Numbered from the stretch's first letter, positions 1-11,438 are shown. The stretch is DNA of 64,000 nucleotides from Rhododendron vialii (GCF_030253575.1 NC_080562.1:30955852-31019851); one strand, 5' to 3'. Notes: a model not told the origin generated them from the sequence alone. Numbers and translations: made by a program.

Positions 1-43
1 GCTTTACGACGATGGCAGAATAGGGACACGGGCCCCACTTAGG

Positions 44-314
44 GGGTGTTTCTGTGAAAAATTTGTAGATTTTTATGTGGTTGAGAAGTTGTTACGTGTT
101 TTCGATAGTGAATAAGTTAAGAAATTTCAAGTTGTTTCCGATAGTGAACAAGTTGATGTGTTCGTGAGTAGAGTTATTGTAGTAAAAAAAATTTATGTGG
201 ATAATTTTTTGTTAGTGGAAACGAGATCGTAAAATATTGAAATTTTTTTTGTTAGTGAAAATGAGATGGTAAAATACGTTAAATTTTTAGTGTTTTGTGT
301 TAATGGAAACACCC
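44..314. mobile_element. Small TIR element (MITE)
   Basis: The ends match as inverted repeats: GGGTGTTTCTGTG at the left and the complement of AATGGAAACACCC at the right. The AT-rich interior has two pairs of degenerate repeats around GTTAGTGGAAACGAGAT. There is no coding capacity. A shorter relative, also starting GGTGTTTCC and holding GTGAATAAGTT-like repeats, lies in intron 1 of TNL-D near 45870. No clear target duplication is visible, so the superfamily (hAT-like is plausible) is uncertain. Confidence 0.55.
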
Positions 315-415
315 AATAAATTTTTTTTCCAGATTTTGTATGTTTTCTTATAATTTGGTTTCTTTAAGTGTTATTTGTTTAATCACTTTAATACATTTTG
401 TATAAAAAAGTCTAT

Positions 416-796
416 GGTCACCGAACCAAAAAGTGGTAGCCGGCCACTGTTAGTTGTGTGGGGCTCACTCTGGACTCCGTACGAATGATCTAATCCGTTC
501 AATAATTTTAAAAAAAAGGAGTGGATATCGTTGAAAATCAGCTCAATCCGATATGTGTAGGTGCTTGGATCCAATCTTTCTTTTTTGAAAAATAGGAAGA
601 CCAATGCTTCCATTTTTTTCGATTTTCCAAGGATGAGAAGATTGATCCGAGCACTTACACATATCGAATCGAGCTGATTTTTCTTGAGGCCCACTCGATT
701 TTTTTAAAAGAAATTATTGAACGGCTCGGATCATCCGTGCGGAGCCCGAAGTGGGCCCCACACGGCAGGCCACCGCTTTTTGGTTCGGTGATTGTA
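416..796. mobile_element. Foldback MITE with about 85-bp arms
   Basis: The left arm from TCACCGAACCAAAAAGTGG pairs with the right arm ending CCGCTTTTTGGTTCGGTGA, and homology continues inward for about 85 bases. A second inner inverted pair (GCTCAATCCGATATGTGTAG against CACATATCGAATCGAGC) makes the whole 380 bp a long imperfect hairpin. Open frames inside it are by-products of the palindrome. Target duplications are not clear. Confidence 0.7.
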
Positions 797-1225
797 GCAC
801 TATTGTTTTGTATATTATTTCACTCTCAATTATTTATTTCATATATTACAACAATGTTACTACACTGGCGAATTAAGTGAGATGCCTAATACAAAAAATG
901 GCCACCACTTACCATTTCAAAGCCTCTAATGCATAATGTCTGAATTCATTAAGTGACTAAACTATGAGTTATATGCATTATACTTTATTAATTATTTATA
1001 ATTTTAAAAGTAGTATTGTTTTTGCCGGTAAAACCCACAACGCAAGACTAAGTTAGGCTTAAGGATGGAATTCGAAAAGAAAGTATATTTTTTCCTAATT
1101 GGAATAAGATTGTTGAATATTGACATTTTAGTTTTTGTGTATCTAACTGTTCTTAGAGTTGATCCGTTGAGACAATTCAAACAATTAATTTGTTTTGATA
1201 GTTTATGAAATTCCTACCTTTCTAA
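797..1225. other. AT-rich intergenic sequence
   Basis: No gene, RNA or structured repeat is seen here. It is ordinary AT-rich plant spacer between two inverted-repeat elements. Confidence 0.6.
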
Positions 1226-2234
1226 GGGGAGAATTTTTCATAAGTCTACTATACCACTTTCCAAACCCACTAAGTCCATTTCTAAATTCTATAACCTCCT
1301 AAGTCCACTAACCTATTAATAAGGATATAATAATCTTGATTAGTCTAATATACCCCCTGTTTTGAAAAAAAAAATTGCCCCATTATTTCCTCAATTTCAA
1401 ACATATCCATTTATCCATTTAATCCCCTTATAAAGCCCCGGCCCATTCCCCCCTGCCCCCCTCCCCCTTTCCAGATGATCCAGCCCATTCCCCGTCCCTG
1501 CCGATTACTCACTGCCGCTGGTTCACTCCTCGCCTGCTCGCCGCGGTGCACTCCTCCTCCTCCTCCTCCTCTCCGCCCTTCGTCGCCATCCATGGTCGTT
1601 ACCACCATGGCCGAGTTCCCGCCCTCCATCACCGCTACCACCGTCGCCGACACCTTCATCATCATATATCTGTTCAAAACATCAGGTGCCCTTCCAAATC
1701 ATAACAAATAACTCGATCTTCATCACCTTGTGTCCCTCGGTATGGTTCTTTACATTTGAAGGGTTTATACACCAGTAAAAGCATAAGAATCATTCTCTAC
1801 CTTTCTTTATCCTTTTCTGTGAAGGGTTATATATTCAGATCTGTTAAGGTTTTGTTTTTTTATACGTTTGTTTAGCTGTTATTGGGTACCATATATGGTT
1901 ATATGTTCAGATATGTTAGGGTTTTGTTTTTTGTACTTTTGATTAGCTGCTGTTGGGTAACATATATGGTTATATATATAGTTATACATGGTTATGGTTG
2001 TATATTTATGCATATATAAATATATGGTTATATATTCAAGTCTATAAACGGTAGTCCAATTGCACTAAAACTGTTTTTTTGGATGCTTTTGAATGTTTTT
2101 TGTACTTTTTTTTGTTGCTGTTAAGAAACATATATGGTTATATATTCAGGCCTATATGGTTAACATATATGGTTAATTTAGTGTTTTAATTGCGAGTATA
2201 TATGGTTATATCAAACTCTGATCACTATATGTTC

Positions 2235-2780
2235 TACTTTATTGAATTGGTCCGCGCAGCGGCCTTACTGACTTATTATTTGTACAGTTGTTCAAAGGGT
2301 GAAGAGTATTAAGTTACATGTGAAGTCGACTGTGAAGAAGGCAACGGTGACAAAGGGAAGTTACGAGATCTCTTCTTCTTTTTCCCATTTTTTTTAGAGT
2401 TAAAAAGGACAGAATCTCATGTATAACGTTATAGGTTATATGTTTATTTTTTGTCACACTTATTACGTTTTTTTGTGTGTATTTATTTATATGGCAAAAT
2501 AATACATATAAGGTTCTTTGTTTGTTTTTGCATTGTAAACATATATAAAATTATTTATATACGGTTATCAGAAGCAAGTCAATGAAGCCGCTGCGCGGAC
2601 CAATTCAATAAAGTAGATATATGTGAGTTTCGGTGCTGTGAAACTTCAAAAAAATAGAACATATAACATTATATGAAAGCTGCTGACTTGTGTACCTCCC
2701 AACAAAAAAAGAACATATATTGTTACTCGAAGCAAGTCATTGAGGCCGCTGCGCAGACTAATTCAATAAAGTAAAAATAT
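2235..2780. repeat. Three copies of a GC-rich motif, one inverted
   Basis: GCCGCTGCGCGGACCAATTC followed by AATAAAGTA is present near 2587-2615. A near copy lies at 2743-2774 in the same orientation and an inverted copy at 2231-2264. The first and second together could form a stem around a 320-bp loop. These are the only GC-rich points in a very AT-rich stretch. Confidence 0.7.
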
Positions 2781-3154
2781 AATGTTATATGGGAGTTTAT
2801 GTGCAGCGAAACTCCAAAACAAATATAGAACATATACCATTTTATGTTAATATATGTACGTTCAGATGTAAACGTGGAATGTTATATATTCTTGTATTAT
2901 AATTAAAAAGAGATTTCAAAAACTCATATAACGTTAAATGTGAGCCGATGAATGAGTATATAACGTAAAATGTAAGTATCACACGTTAAATGAGAACTGA
3001 TGAACGAGTATATAACGTTATATATGTACAATTACGTTATATACAGTATATCAGAAAAGGAGAATCTTTTGTTGCTTTATTCCAACGTAACTGTTGGGAT
3101 TTCAAACGTAGAACGTATAATGGGCTAAAAATATGGGATTTGAATGGAAAGGGT

Positions 3155-3160
<6 letters not shown>

Positions 3161-3199
<39 letters not shown>
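3161..3199 (+). repeat. (CT)n microsatellite
   Basis: An uninterrupted CT dinucleotide run of about 19 units lies within the 2.2-kb TIR element. Reading frames through it encode only LS or RE repeats and are not genes. Confidence 0.9.
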
Positions 3200-3201
<2 letters not shown>

Positions 3202-3537
3202 GTTTGAACTCTGTTTCCCTTCTGGATATGGGAACAACGTGAATATGAGAGATTTTATAGGAGTGAGATATGGGAGATTTTATAGGAGTGAGATATATCA
3301 GATTAACAGTTTTTAAAGGTAAGGGTATTTTGGTCCTGAATTAATTCCTTTTTTAATTGAATTGGACTTAAGGCCTCACCAAAACCTAATTAGTGGACTA
3401 GAGGGGTTATGAAATTTAGAAGTGGATTTATTGGGTTACAAATATGCTATAGTGGACTTCCCAACAATTTTTTATTAAGGTATTGCGCTGAAGGTGCGTC
3501 TGTTTGTAAAAAGTTATATGTAGACTAGTCAAACCTT

Positions 3538-3907
3538 AGGCTACGTCTTGCAAACTTATACATTTGAAACTTATTTTGGAATTTTTATTTTTCGTAACTT
3601 TTTATTTAGCTTTTCGACATAATTTTTGGAGTTAATTGTTCGTCTCGACAAGACAAATCGAAAAAGTACTAAAAAAATAGGGGCAGATGTTGAAAAAATT
3701 CAAATAATACGGCACTTTAGACAAGTAAGACGTACAGCTATTTTCATCTTTAGTGAACTTTTTTTTGCTTTTGGTCATAATTTTGTACTTTTTAGATGGC
3801 ACTCATCAAGACGGTTGATTAATCCAAAAAATATCACGAAATCTAACAAAAATGAATAAAACAGATAAAATGAAGAAATAAGTTAAATTTATAAGAATGC
3901 AACCTAG
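3538..3907. mobile_element. 370-bp insert in the TNL flank copy
   Basis: The copy at 42440 reads straight from AAACCTTAG into TCTTGTTGATACCCC, while here about 370 AT-rich bases intervene. The ends are only weakly inverted. It is probably a MITE; the superfamily is unknown. Confidence 0.5.
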
Positions 3908-4017
3908 TTTTGTTGATACCCCCAACAACTGCGTGTACATAATTCTTTGATCTTTCAATGTTAAAATTTGCATAGAGAATTGGTGCATCGGTAGTTACTT
4001 GCCAATCAGGGTCTTAG

Positions 4018-4282
4018 GCCGGCCCTGTTCTGTTAAGGTTCTCGACCCTGTTCAGTTTAAGTTTTTGAGAGTAATGTGTGAAAGGAGATAGATGGAGAAA
4101 ATTTATTGGACACTGTGTCTAGGGGTTTTGACTTTGAGACCCCAAAACGAACAATGCCAAGTTTTAAGTACTTATTTTTTGCTTTACGAGACAAGTAATT
4201 CTTTCATAATAAATCACCTTTAATTAAAAAAATAAGTACTTATTTGAAAAATTAATAATTATTTTCCTTAACGGAACGGGGC
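4018..4282. mobile_element. MITE defined by an empty site
   Basis: The copy at 42560-42590 has the uninterrupted sequence CAGGGTCTTAGTAAG. Here an insert starting GCCGGCCCTGTTCTG and ending CGGAACGGGGC lies between two CTTAG repeats. Its ends are inverted (complement of CCTTAACGGAACGGGGC). An internal AAGTACTTATTT motif is shared with the element at 59300-59500, so both belong to one family. Confidence 0.7.
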
Positions 4283-4662
4283 CTTAGTAAGATTTTAGTT
4301 TAGGGAATTGCGCTAGAGGAAAATTTATTGAGTTGGACATGCAAATTCGGTTAATTTATCTGTGTAGTGGTTTGGTCTGGAATCTAATGAATTTGAGAAC
4401 AGTTTGGCAATCATGAGGCACAGAAACAAAATTGGCAAAAAAAAACTTGGAACAATAACCAGTTTTAAATCAAAAGAATGCCTACACGATAACGCATTAG
4501 AGTCTAAAAAGAAAAAAAGAACTACATGCCAATATGCCATGATCCTAAAAATATGGCTTCTCTTATTTCCTATGCCAAGTGGTATGAAGCTTAGAGTGGT
4601 AAAAGGTATTCCAATAACGCTTCCCAAAAAAAAAAAAACAGCAAGAGAAAATAATCAATTAG

Positions 4663-6587
4663 CAGCAAATTACCATCTGTGTGTCGCTATGTAGTTGCCA
4701 CCGGTTCAGAGTCTGTAACTCCCCCCAGCTGCAGCAAGAACCTCTGGTTCGGTTGTAACCGGGACACCATTGGTATCATTAGCATCTTTAACGAGCGAAA
4801 CAGGTTTCCTGAAAACAACAGGTGAAACAGGCTTACCGGCAGAAACATCACCACTAGCAGCCGCTGCTATGGCCACATCTTTCCCATCCTTGGCATCATC
4901 CTTTCCTTCCTTGGCTTCTGCTCTAGGGGCAGCCTCATTTTTTTCATCCTTCGCATCTTTCCCTTTTTCTTTTCCTTCTTCCGTATCCTGCCCTGTTTCT
5001 TTTCCTTCTTTCTTCCCTGTTTATTTTCCTTCTTTCGCATCCTTACCATCCTTAGCAGGTGGAGGAGGAGGTAACATGTGAGGTGGAGAGTTTTGTTTAA
5101 GCTTCCCAATAAGCTGTCGCATTCGAGTAAGATCCGTGGGTTTCCCGGGCTTTGGGCCTTGGATGACCATAACCGAAGGCTTATTTTCATTGTCCTTTCT
5201 CCGCCCCCCTCTTCTCAATCTTGGAAACCTCTCGAGGAATGATCTCTGCTATTGCCTTCCAATACTGTTTGTTGGCTTCTTTGTGAAGTTTCTCTTGGTT
5301 TGCCAAATACAGCTGACCCGGAAGACAATGCTAAAGAGTTAAGAAACACTAACTACGCAAGAGAGGAGAGTAGGAAAACAGATTTCTGTCAGTTATACCT
5401 TTTCTTTTTCTCTGTTATGAGCCTTGTTTGGTCTCGCAGTTGAGCTTCCTTTTCTCATAGAAAGCTCGTTTATACTCCTCGGCTTCATTAATGATCTGGA
5501 TCCTCATCTCCTTTTCCCTCTGCTCCTTTTCCTCAAGATAAATGGCATTTTGCCTGCAAAAATTAATTCTGGTGAGAAGAAATTAACTATATAAAGCAAG
5601 CAACAACGCAGCCAATAACTTCTTATTGAGGAAAATTTATGATAATAACGGGAAGACAAATTTATCAATTTGTCCTTCAAGTTTTGTTCAAGATTCATCT
5701 TTAATGTGAAGTATCAGTTATACTTGAAATTTTGAAGCATCTAAAATCACGACACTCCCATATTATCACCTTTACGTCACCAGATTTAAACTAATTTCAA
5801 CTCAGGTAAAATTAGCTCAAATGAAAGTTCAAGGGCATGCAATGACTTGCTTATGAAAATTCAAGGGCTCAAATAGAAGCACAAAAATTGGGAACGACAT
5901 TGAAAAATTAAGCCATGTTCTAGGGACGACACAAACAACATCCACTACATAACAGCACGCACAAAGAAAACCATGCATCACCACCAATAAAACTACAAGA
6001 ACAAAGAGACCATCCGGTCAGAAAATGGTGGAGGCAGTGAAAATAGGTCATTCTCCGTAGAATCTTAAGAATTTGAAACAAACTCGGTGCTTTTATAATG
6101 AAGACCAGCATCCACTAGCAAAACGAATAGCAGATTTACCTAATTTACAATTTCTTAGACTGTGGAATGATACAGCATGGTACACCAAAAAGAAGTTCGA
6201 CAACTCACATAACAATAGTTTTGAAGCTGTACAAATACAAATAGAAGTCTACCAATGCAGGGGCAGTCATATTTCCTACAAAGCATGCCAGTGACTCAGT
6301 GGGACTAACACACGCGTTTCATGTAGCCACCATCAATACCCAAGCTTCTGATCCTTTCTTGCATGGAAGAAATGCATGGTAATTAACATTGCACCTTCAA
6401 AGAAATGTATGCTGCGTCAATGTTCCTAATTGTCTTCTGTTGACAAGGAATTCCATAGAGGGAATCCATGTGTGATGAAACCTTTGGAGAGTTCTGTTCA
6501 TCAATAATGGTTAGCCATTAAGCTGTGTGACATAAAATTCTAAGAAAAATTGCTTGGCTTTATGAATTGACATGTGTATCAACTCAG
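4663..6587. mobile_element. 1.9-kb insert carrying a host gene fragment
   Basis: In the copy at 42965-43010 the flank runs directly from AATAGTCAATTA-type sequence into GTTAAAGCTACATTTAAGCA. Here the same two anchors are 1.9 kb apart. The insert contains the clathrin light chain pseudogene at 4708-5553 and about 1 kb of non-coding sequence (5560-6587). No terminal repeats are obvious. It could be a gene-capturing transposon such as a Helitron or Pack-type element, or filler DNA from break repair. Confidence 0.5.
4708..5553 (-). pseudogene. Clathrin light chain fragment, C-terminal exons
   Basis: On the minus strand two exons can be read: 5553-5399 ([19 protein letters not shown] then [15 protein letters not shown]) and 5312-4708 ([20 protein letters not shown], then [20 protein letters not shown] and [18 protein letters not shown]). 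This is the plant clathrin light chain: the heavy-chain-binding coiled coil followed by the conserved [13 protein letters not shown] block and a Lys/Asp/Glu/Gly-rich tail. The intron at 5398-5313 is kept, so it is a genomic copy and not a processed one. It is broken: one extra base near 5426, a frame change in the G run near 5205, and a stop at 5021-5023 in the acidic tail. N-terminal exons are absent. Clathrin light chain normally acts in vesicle coat assembly; this copy should be non-functional. Confidence 0.85.
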
Positions 6588-6900
6588 TTAAAGCTACATT
6601 TAAGCAGGCCCCTTTGCTCATATATCTTTGCTTCTTGACTTCTATGACAGCCCATTATCTCTTTTTTCTTTTATAGTAACTACGACAGCACATTACAAAA
6701 GTTCAATTCTAAAACATTAACTTCCGTCCTTTGAATTGAGCCACTGACCCTTAGTTGCAAGGAGCTTCTAAAGTGGTGCAACTCCCACCTTGGGAGCCCG
6801 TTTGTGTGCTCTCAATTAAGGAGCTTGATAGGAGCCCGCTCCCATTGAGATGGGAACTCGCTTCTAAAGAAGATGGGAGCTTTTGTATGATCTTTTGGTG
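6588..6900 (+). repeat. Duplicate of the TNL 3' flank, part 2
   Basis: This aligns with 43005-43290, with shared landmarks GTTAAAGCTACATTTAAGCA, CTACGACAGC, CTTTGAATTGAGCCACTG and CATTGAGATGGGA. It continues the duplicated flank interrupted by the clathrin-carrying insert. Confidence 0.75.
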
Positions 6901-7590
6901 TAGAAAAACAAGGGTTTATCACTTGGCTTTCTTAATTAGTCTTGGATGAATTCTTATATCCAGCCCAAGTCATGATATCTTAAGCATTTGCTAAACGAAC
7001 TTAAACTTGAGTAGATTTGTTCGTTTAGCAGCCCTATCAAGGTTTTGAATTCCATATCCCGTGCCATATTGACCGGTATGTACCAGTATTGTATATCTAA
7101 ATCCAGTATCCTACACCGCTAATTTCGTTTCGGCTCAAATACCGTTCGGTAGCTGCGATACTTGTCAATACTGGTCAATACAAGATAGTGCGGTATTGAA
7201 AACCTGAAGCCCTATAGTACACAACATCTGTCGATACAAGCCATACAACCCAAAGAAGCCAAAAAGAATCTCATCTCAGATACAATATTAAAACAAAAAG
7301 TCCAGATACACAATAATTCAAACACAACACCACCCCTCATATAAATAGGACCAGCCATGAGAATTAAGAGGCCTAAAGTGAATTTTAGAATGAGGCCTCG
7401 GTTCTTTTAACCAAAAAAAATTCAATATTGGTGACCAATATGAAGTAAAAAAAATTAAACATGATATTTTGGCATTAGAAAAATATAACTCAAACATAGC
7501 GAAGTACCGCTTAACATTTTTTCTAACTGATCATATTGTTAACTTTAATTGTACTTTTTTTCAACAACATTATAAATATTTTTTTCTACC
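6901..7590. other. Intergenic, with a dispersed-repeat look
   Basis: No gene is seen. Around 7040-7200 there are repeated phrases such as CCGGTATGTACCAGTATTG and ACTTGTCAATACTGGTCAATA, which look like a worn dispersed repeat. Confidence 0.45.
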
Positions 7591-7795
7591 TTAAGCCTTA
7601 TTCTCCTAAGCTTTTTAGGGCTTTTTTTGTTTTGTTCTTATTTGAATTTTCTTTCACGTTTGTTAGTTTTGTGCCAAATTTTTACCGAATAGGTATAATC
7701 CACAAAAGTTTGACATAAAACTAACAAACGTGAAAAAATTTGAATAACAACATAAGAAAAAGCCCCAAAAAGCTTAGGAGAACAAGGCCTGAATT
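7590..7795. mobile_element. Foldback MITE, near-perfect 200-bp hairpin
   Basis: TTCTCCTAAGCTTTTTAGGG at 7600 and CACGTTTGTTAGTTTTGTG at 7658 are matched in inverted form by CATAAAACTAACAAACGTG at 7714 and CCCCAAAAAGCTTAGGAGAA at 7763. The arms are about 85 bp with a loop of roughly 30 bases. There is no coding content. A transcript would fold into a long hairpin able to feed small-RNA production, but I see no sign that it is a miRNA gene. Confidence 0.75.
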
Positions 7796-7989
7796 TTGGT
7801 TTATTTTTATTCAATAGTATTTTTGTTTTGTGAATTTGAAATTAAATAAAAACTTATCAAAACATTTATGGTGTGCAAAATTTTTTACCTTGGTCGGAGT
7901 AACATCTACAACCCACTACTAAAGCATAACTTATTTTTAACACAAGAGGTCGAAGAGTCATTATCTATCCAACATGGAAATGAGGAAAA

Positions 7990-8085
7990 ATTAGTTTGCC
8001 CAAAGAAAACTGCTTGGAGTCGAACCAGTGACGCACGAGACAAACCAACATGCACGCACCAATGCTGCCAAAGCTGAACATGGTG
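7990..8085 (-). mobile_element. tRNA-derived SINE-like remnant
   Basis: On the minus strand the sequence runs GCATTGGTGCGTGCATG, then GGTTCGACTCC at 8026-8016, which fits an internal pol III B box. An A-box-like TGGTGCGTGCATGTTGG lies upstream. The acceptor stem does not fold as a tRNA. It is probably a SINE head; boundaries are approximate. Confidence 0.4.
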
Positions 8086-8441
8086 TTATATGAATAATGA
8101 GGCCCTAATTTTTGCTTAAATTTTGGAAGCCTAAAGCGTCTGTATCTCGGGTTTCACTTCAGGGCCGGTCTTGCACATACATGTGGGGTCCACACGTGCT
8201 AGTTAGTGGTGATATTAAAATCTCACCGACACGACTCGGGAAAAGCGAAACCTTCCTCCCACATCTCGACGGGGTCCGGAAGCAACGGACCATCCGAAGG
8301 GTCGCGACGTGGCATGGATTTCGTCTCCTTTTGTGTATGTATATCATCATCTCGAAGGAGTCCATTTTCATAACCACGCCCTTTACATTTTCAATGTCAA
8401 TGACAATAAAGGGTGTGAATTTCCGACGTACCCAAAAAAAA
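8086..8441. other. Intergenic, locally GC-rich
   Basis: No gene is recognised. The block 8160-8320 is much richer in GC than its surroundings, but its frames match nothing I know. It ends in an A run against the MULE terminus. Confidence 0.4.
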
Positions 8442-8500
8442 AAGGTGGCCGCTATTCGCAGCCCAGTTCTTGCTACTCGCAGTCAATTGCTATCTACAAA
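8442..8500 (+). repeat. MULE left terminal inverted repeat
   Basis: It begins GGTGGCCGCTATTCGCAG and pairs with 15630-15683. The first 45 or so bases match the right end with scattered differences. Confidence 0.75.
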
Positions 8501-8780
8501 CTACCACCTTATAAGGAATTGCTACTTACAACCAAGAAATTATCCTTGAACTCCCCTTTTTACCCTTCTGTACAAAAAAACATACAGCCCTGAAGAAGGA
8601 ACAAAAACATACAGCCCAGATCCGTTCCTTCTTCTCAATACGACGTTCCCTTTTCAAACCTAGGTTTTATTTCTCCTGTCCACAGCTCCATAGTCTGTTC
8701 TGTTCCTTCTCTCCAGTCCACAGCTCCAACTCCAACTCCCACCCCATTACCGCCACCACCAACTCCCACCCCACAGCCCC

Positions 8781-8827
8781 GTCTCTCTCTCTCTCTCGCG
8801 CGCTCTCTCTCCCTCCTCCTCCCCCCC
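8781..8827 (+). repeat. Pyrimidine-rich TC tract
   Basis: TC repeats interrupted by CGCGCG run into C-rich sequence. The position just inside the left end of the MULE and upstream of the plus-strand gene resembles a plant TC-rich leader or core promoter. No TATA box or start site is proven. Confidence 0.5.
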
Positions 8828-9089
8828 TTGCGTTTCTTCTTCTCCTTTTGCCCCGTTTCTTCTTCTCCTCCACAGCCACCAACACCACTCTCACCACACC
8901 ACAATAACAGTACAACTTTGAGGCGAAGGAGGTGTGAGAAGAAAGCACAACACGCCGGCATCACCAACTATTTCGAAGTTAAACATCGGTAAAATTTTGA
9001 ATTTTGTTATTACGCGGGTTTTTTTTTCCCTGATTTTTGTTTGAATTTTTTTTGAGAAACCCACAGTGAGTACGCTACTATTTCGTATA

Positions 9090-10020
9090 TTTCAGATTTG
9101 ATCGAACATTAGAGTCCGATTGTTTTCCACAGTTTCGGGTATTAAAGTCTGATTGTTTGCCCCTTATTCGGATTTTAATATCTGAAATTCATTGTATTTA
9201 AAATTCATTCGGATTTTAATTTCCGAATAGCCCCCTAGTTGAATATTATAAAAGTTGAATTGTTAGGTCATTTAGAATTTAATATCCAAAATTTATTGTC
9301 TCATTCGGATTTTAATATCCACATCTTTATACCCCATTCGGACATTACAGTTCGATTAGTCCCTTCTATTTCGATTAGCACCCCTTGGTTGTAGACAGAG
9401 CTGTAGCTTTTCTTTCAACCAATTTTTGAAGGCATCTTATTGTAAAAGCAAGCCAAATCGATGAGCTATGTGGTCTGTACACGTGTTAATAAATTTGTAA
9501 GATGCAATATGCATGAATAATGCTCAACACACCAATTGTAGCTCTTTTATTATGCTTATAGAGATGCAATATGGCTTCACAACTATAACTCAATATCATG
9601 ACACGTAGAAACACTTCCAATTTGTAACACAATAACCTAGTGAAAAGTCTGTTTTGATTACACTCCTACAAATAGTGTCATTAACACAAATGCGAAGAAA
9701 ACCCGTTTCTGAAATAATTAATTACTTTCGATTTTGTTACCAAAGTCCAATTGGCTATGTTTTTTTGAAACGAGTCACCAAAGGTTGTTAATGTAGTCAA
9801 TTGGTAACTTGGTATACAAACCATTGACATTGTCCAGGAATGATTGACAAAATTTTTGGATTTTAATATTTAGCTGAATTTGTAAGGTAAGGTCATTCGG
9901 AATTTAATATCTGAAATGTTTTGCCTCATTTGGATTTTAATATCCAAAGTATTTTACCCCATTCGGACATTAGAGTCTGATTTGTTCCCTCTATTTCAGT
10001 CATTAGAATCCGATTGTGAG
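9090..10020 (+). repeat. MULE left palindromic subterminal repeats
   Basis: Repeated variants of ATTCGGATTTTAATATCCGA and ATTCGGACATTAGAGTCCGA occur near 9105, 9170, 9215, 9300, 9340, 9850, 9930, 9965 and 10000. Each is a short imperfect palindrome. The same motif family occurs near the other end at 14780-15085. Confidence 0.8.
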
Positions 10021-11438
10021 AACCCATAAACATTCATAACATTACCCCACTCGGAGTTCTTTCTTCCCCATTGAAAAAGAATAGGAAAACCCTAGTTTGG
10101 CATGAAGAACTTGAAGTAATCTCTTGGAGTTTGACATGTAATCTGAAAATTTCTCTTCTTGTGGTAAGAAATCTTTCTTAAACTACGAGTATTGATGAAT
10201 ATGTGCATATAGAATCAACTTACATGGAAGAGATTTAAGAATTATGGTTCTATAGTGCTTACATGGTGAATTTATACCTAATTCATCTTAAATTCTCAAA
10301 TATTGTTAATTTGTGGATAATATGATTTTGATCATGGAAACCCAAGATTGATGTATGTTAGTTGGTATATAGATGGATTATGACCATGAACTTGTAGAAT
10401 TTTGAAGTTGCTTATTGCTATTGATGTGAAGATATTTTAGAAAATTTGGGCAGCATCCAAAGCTGCATTTTTCATCAAATTTGTTATACTTAGACAAGTT
10501 TATTGGTTATGGGTCCTTTCGAGTCTTAAAGATTGTTAAGTTGGTGTTGTTTTGGCAATGGAATCATCGAAAAATATGACATACACGATTTGTAATGAAT
10601 ATTCGATCACAGACTGCTCTGCTGAAAAACTGTGTTTCCTGCACAGAATTTCTGACTTTGAGATTGAATTTGACTTGGTTTTCTTGCTTATAAAATTCTG
10701 GAAAAAATCAAGAATGAACTTTGATGTGTTATTATGAGTTATACCAAATCCTAGGTCATTTGGATGTATACTTTGATCTTAGCAGATTTTACAAGTTGGT
10801 GTGACACTGTTGGAAATACTTTGACCGCAGCATGTGATTTGAGTTTGTGGAATTAATTGAGCGACCTAAAGAGGTCGTATTATTCTAATTTTTTGAGTAG
10901 TTGCTGTTCTATATGTCTAATCTGATCTTATAAATTCGCAGTTCTTAACTTTGTACGGATTAGTCTTTAAAAATACAACTTTTAGTCTTCTATTTGGGAG
11001 GGACATGCATTTTATGCATTCATATGTTGGTTTGTGCAAGTAAACTTGAATTTTTTTTTTCGTAAAGGTGATTTGGTGATATCAATTGTGTTCTAGGTGT
11101 TAACGGGGTTTTCTTGACACTTGGCTCATATTTTATTACATGTGCAAGTCTTATGCCAATTTAATGCTTCTCTTATGAGCTTGAAAGTAAAAGTTTATTG
11201 ATGGAAAGTTTTTGTCATGTTACCATTGATGGATTCTGATATAATTCTATAGCCAAGGTTTATGTGGTATGTCGTTGGTATTACCTGACACGGTAGTTTA
11301 TTCTTTGTTAAACTTCGTTTTGGGTGTTTCTAGACGCGGGGTGTGACACCGATTTATGTATCTTTATTCAGAGATTAGTATCCGATTCACCTACCTTTAA
11401 TTTAAGCGTTAGACTAATGTATTGTTTGCAATGTACAG

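Larger units (their letters stand above)
1226..3474. mobile_element. 2.2-kb non-autonomous TIR element
   Basis: About 80 bp at 1229-1310 (TAAGTCTACTATACC, then CCACTAAGTCCATTTCTAAA) is repeated in inverted form at 3393-3472. The right boundary coincides with the point where similarity to the TNL 3' flank at 42380 begins, which supports an insertion. The interior has a GC-rich block (1430-1640), many ATATGGTTATAT repeats (1890-2210), three copies of a GC-rich motif and a cluster of AACGTTATAT palindromes. No transposase is visible. The GC-rich block may be captured gene sequence of the Pack-MULE kind, but I cannot identify a donor. Confidence 0.55.
3475..4662 (+). repeat. Duplicate of the TNL 3' flank, part 1
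   Basis: Once two inserts are removed, this stretch aligns with 42380-42965, just downstream of TNL-C. Shared landmarks include GTTTGTAAAAAGTTAT, ACTGCGTGTACATAATTCTT, CAATCAGGGTCTTAG and TTTATTGAGTTGGA. No TNL coding sequence remains upstream, where the 2.2-kb TIR element now sits. It is therefore the orphaned downstream flank of a lost TNL unit. Confidence 0.75.

Noticed and set aside
1475-1711. 78-residue Pro/Ser-rich open frame
   Set aside because: It lies in the GC-rich block of a TIR element, is low-complexity and has no domain or splice partner.
4770-5081. 103-residue Ser/Phe-rich open frame on the plus strand
   Set aside because: It is the opposite strand of the clathrin light chain acidic tail.
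8016-8026. Functional tRNA gene
   Set aside because: A B-box-like motif is present but no cloverleaf can be folded around it.
8635-8967. Two Arg/Glu-rich open frames on the minus strand
   Set aside because: They are translations of the TC-rich tract antisense and show no gene features.
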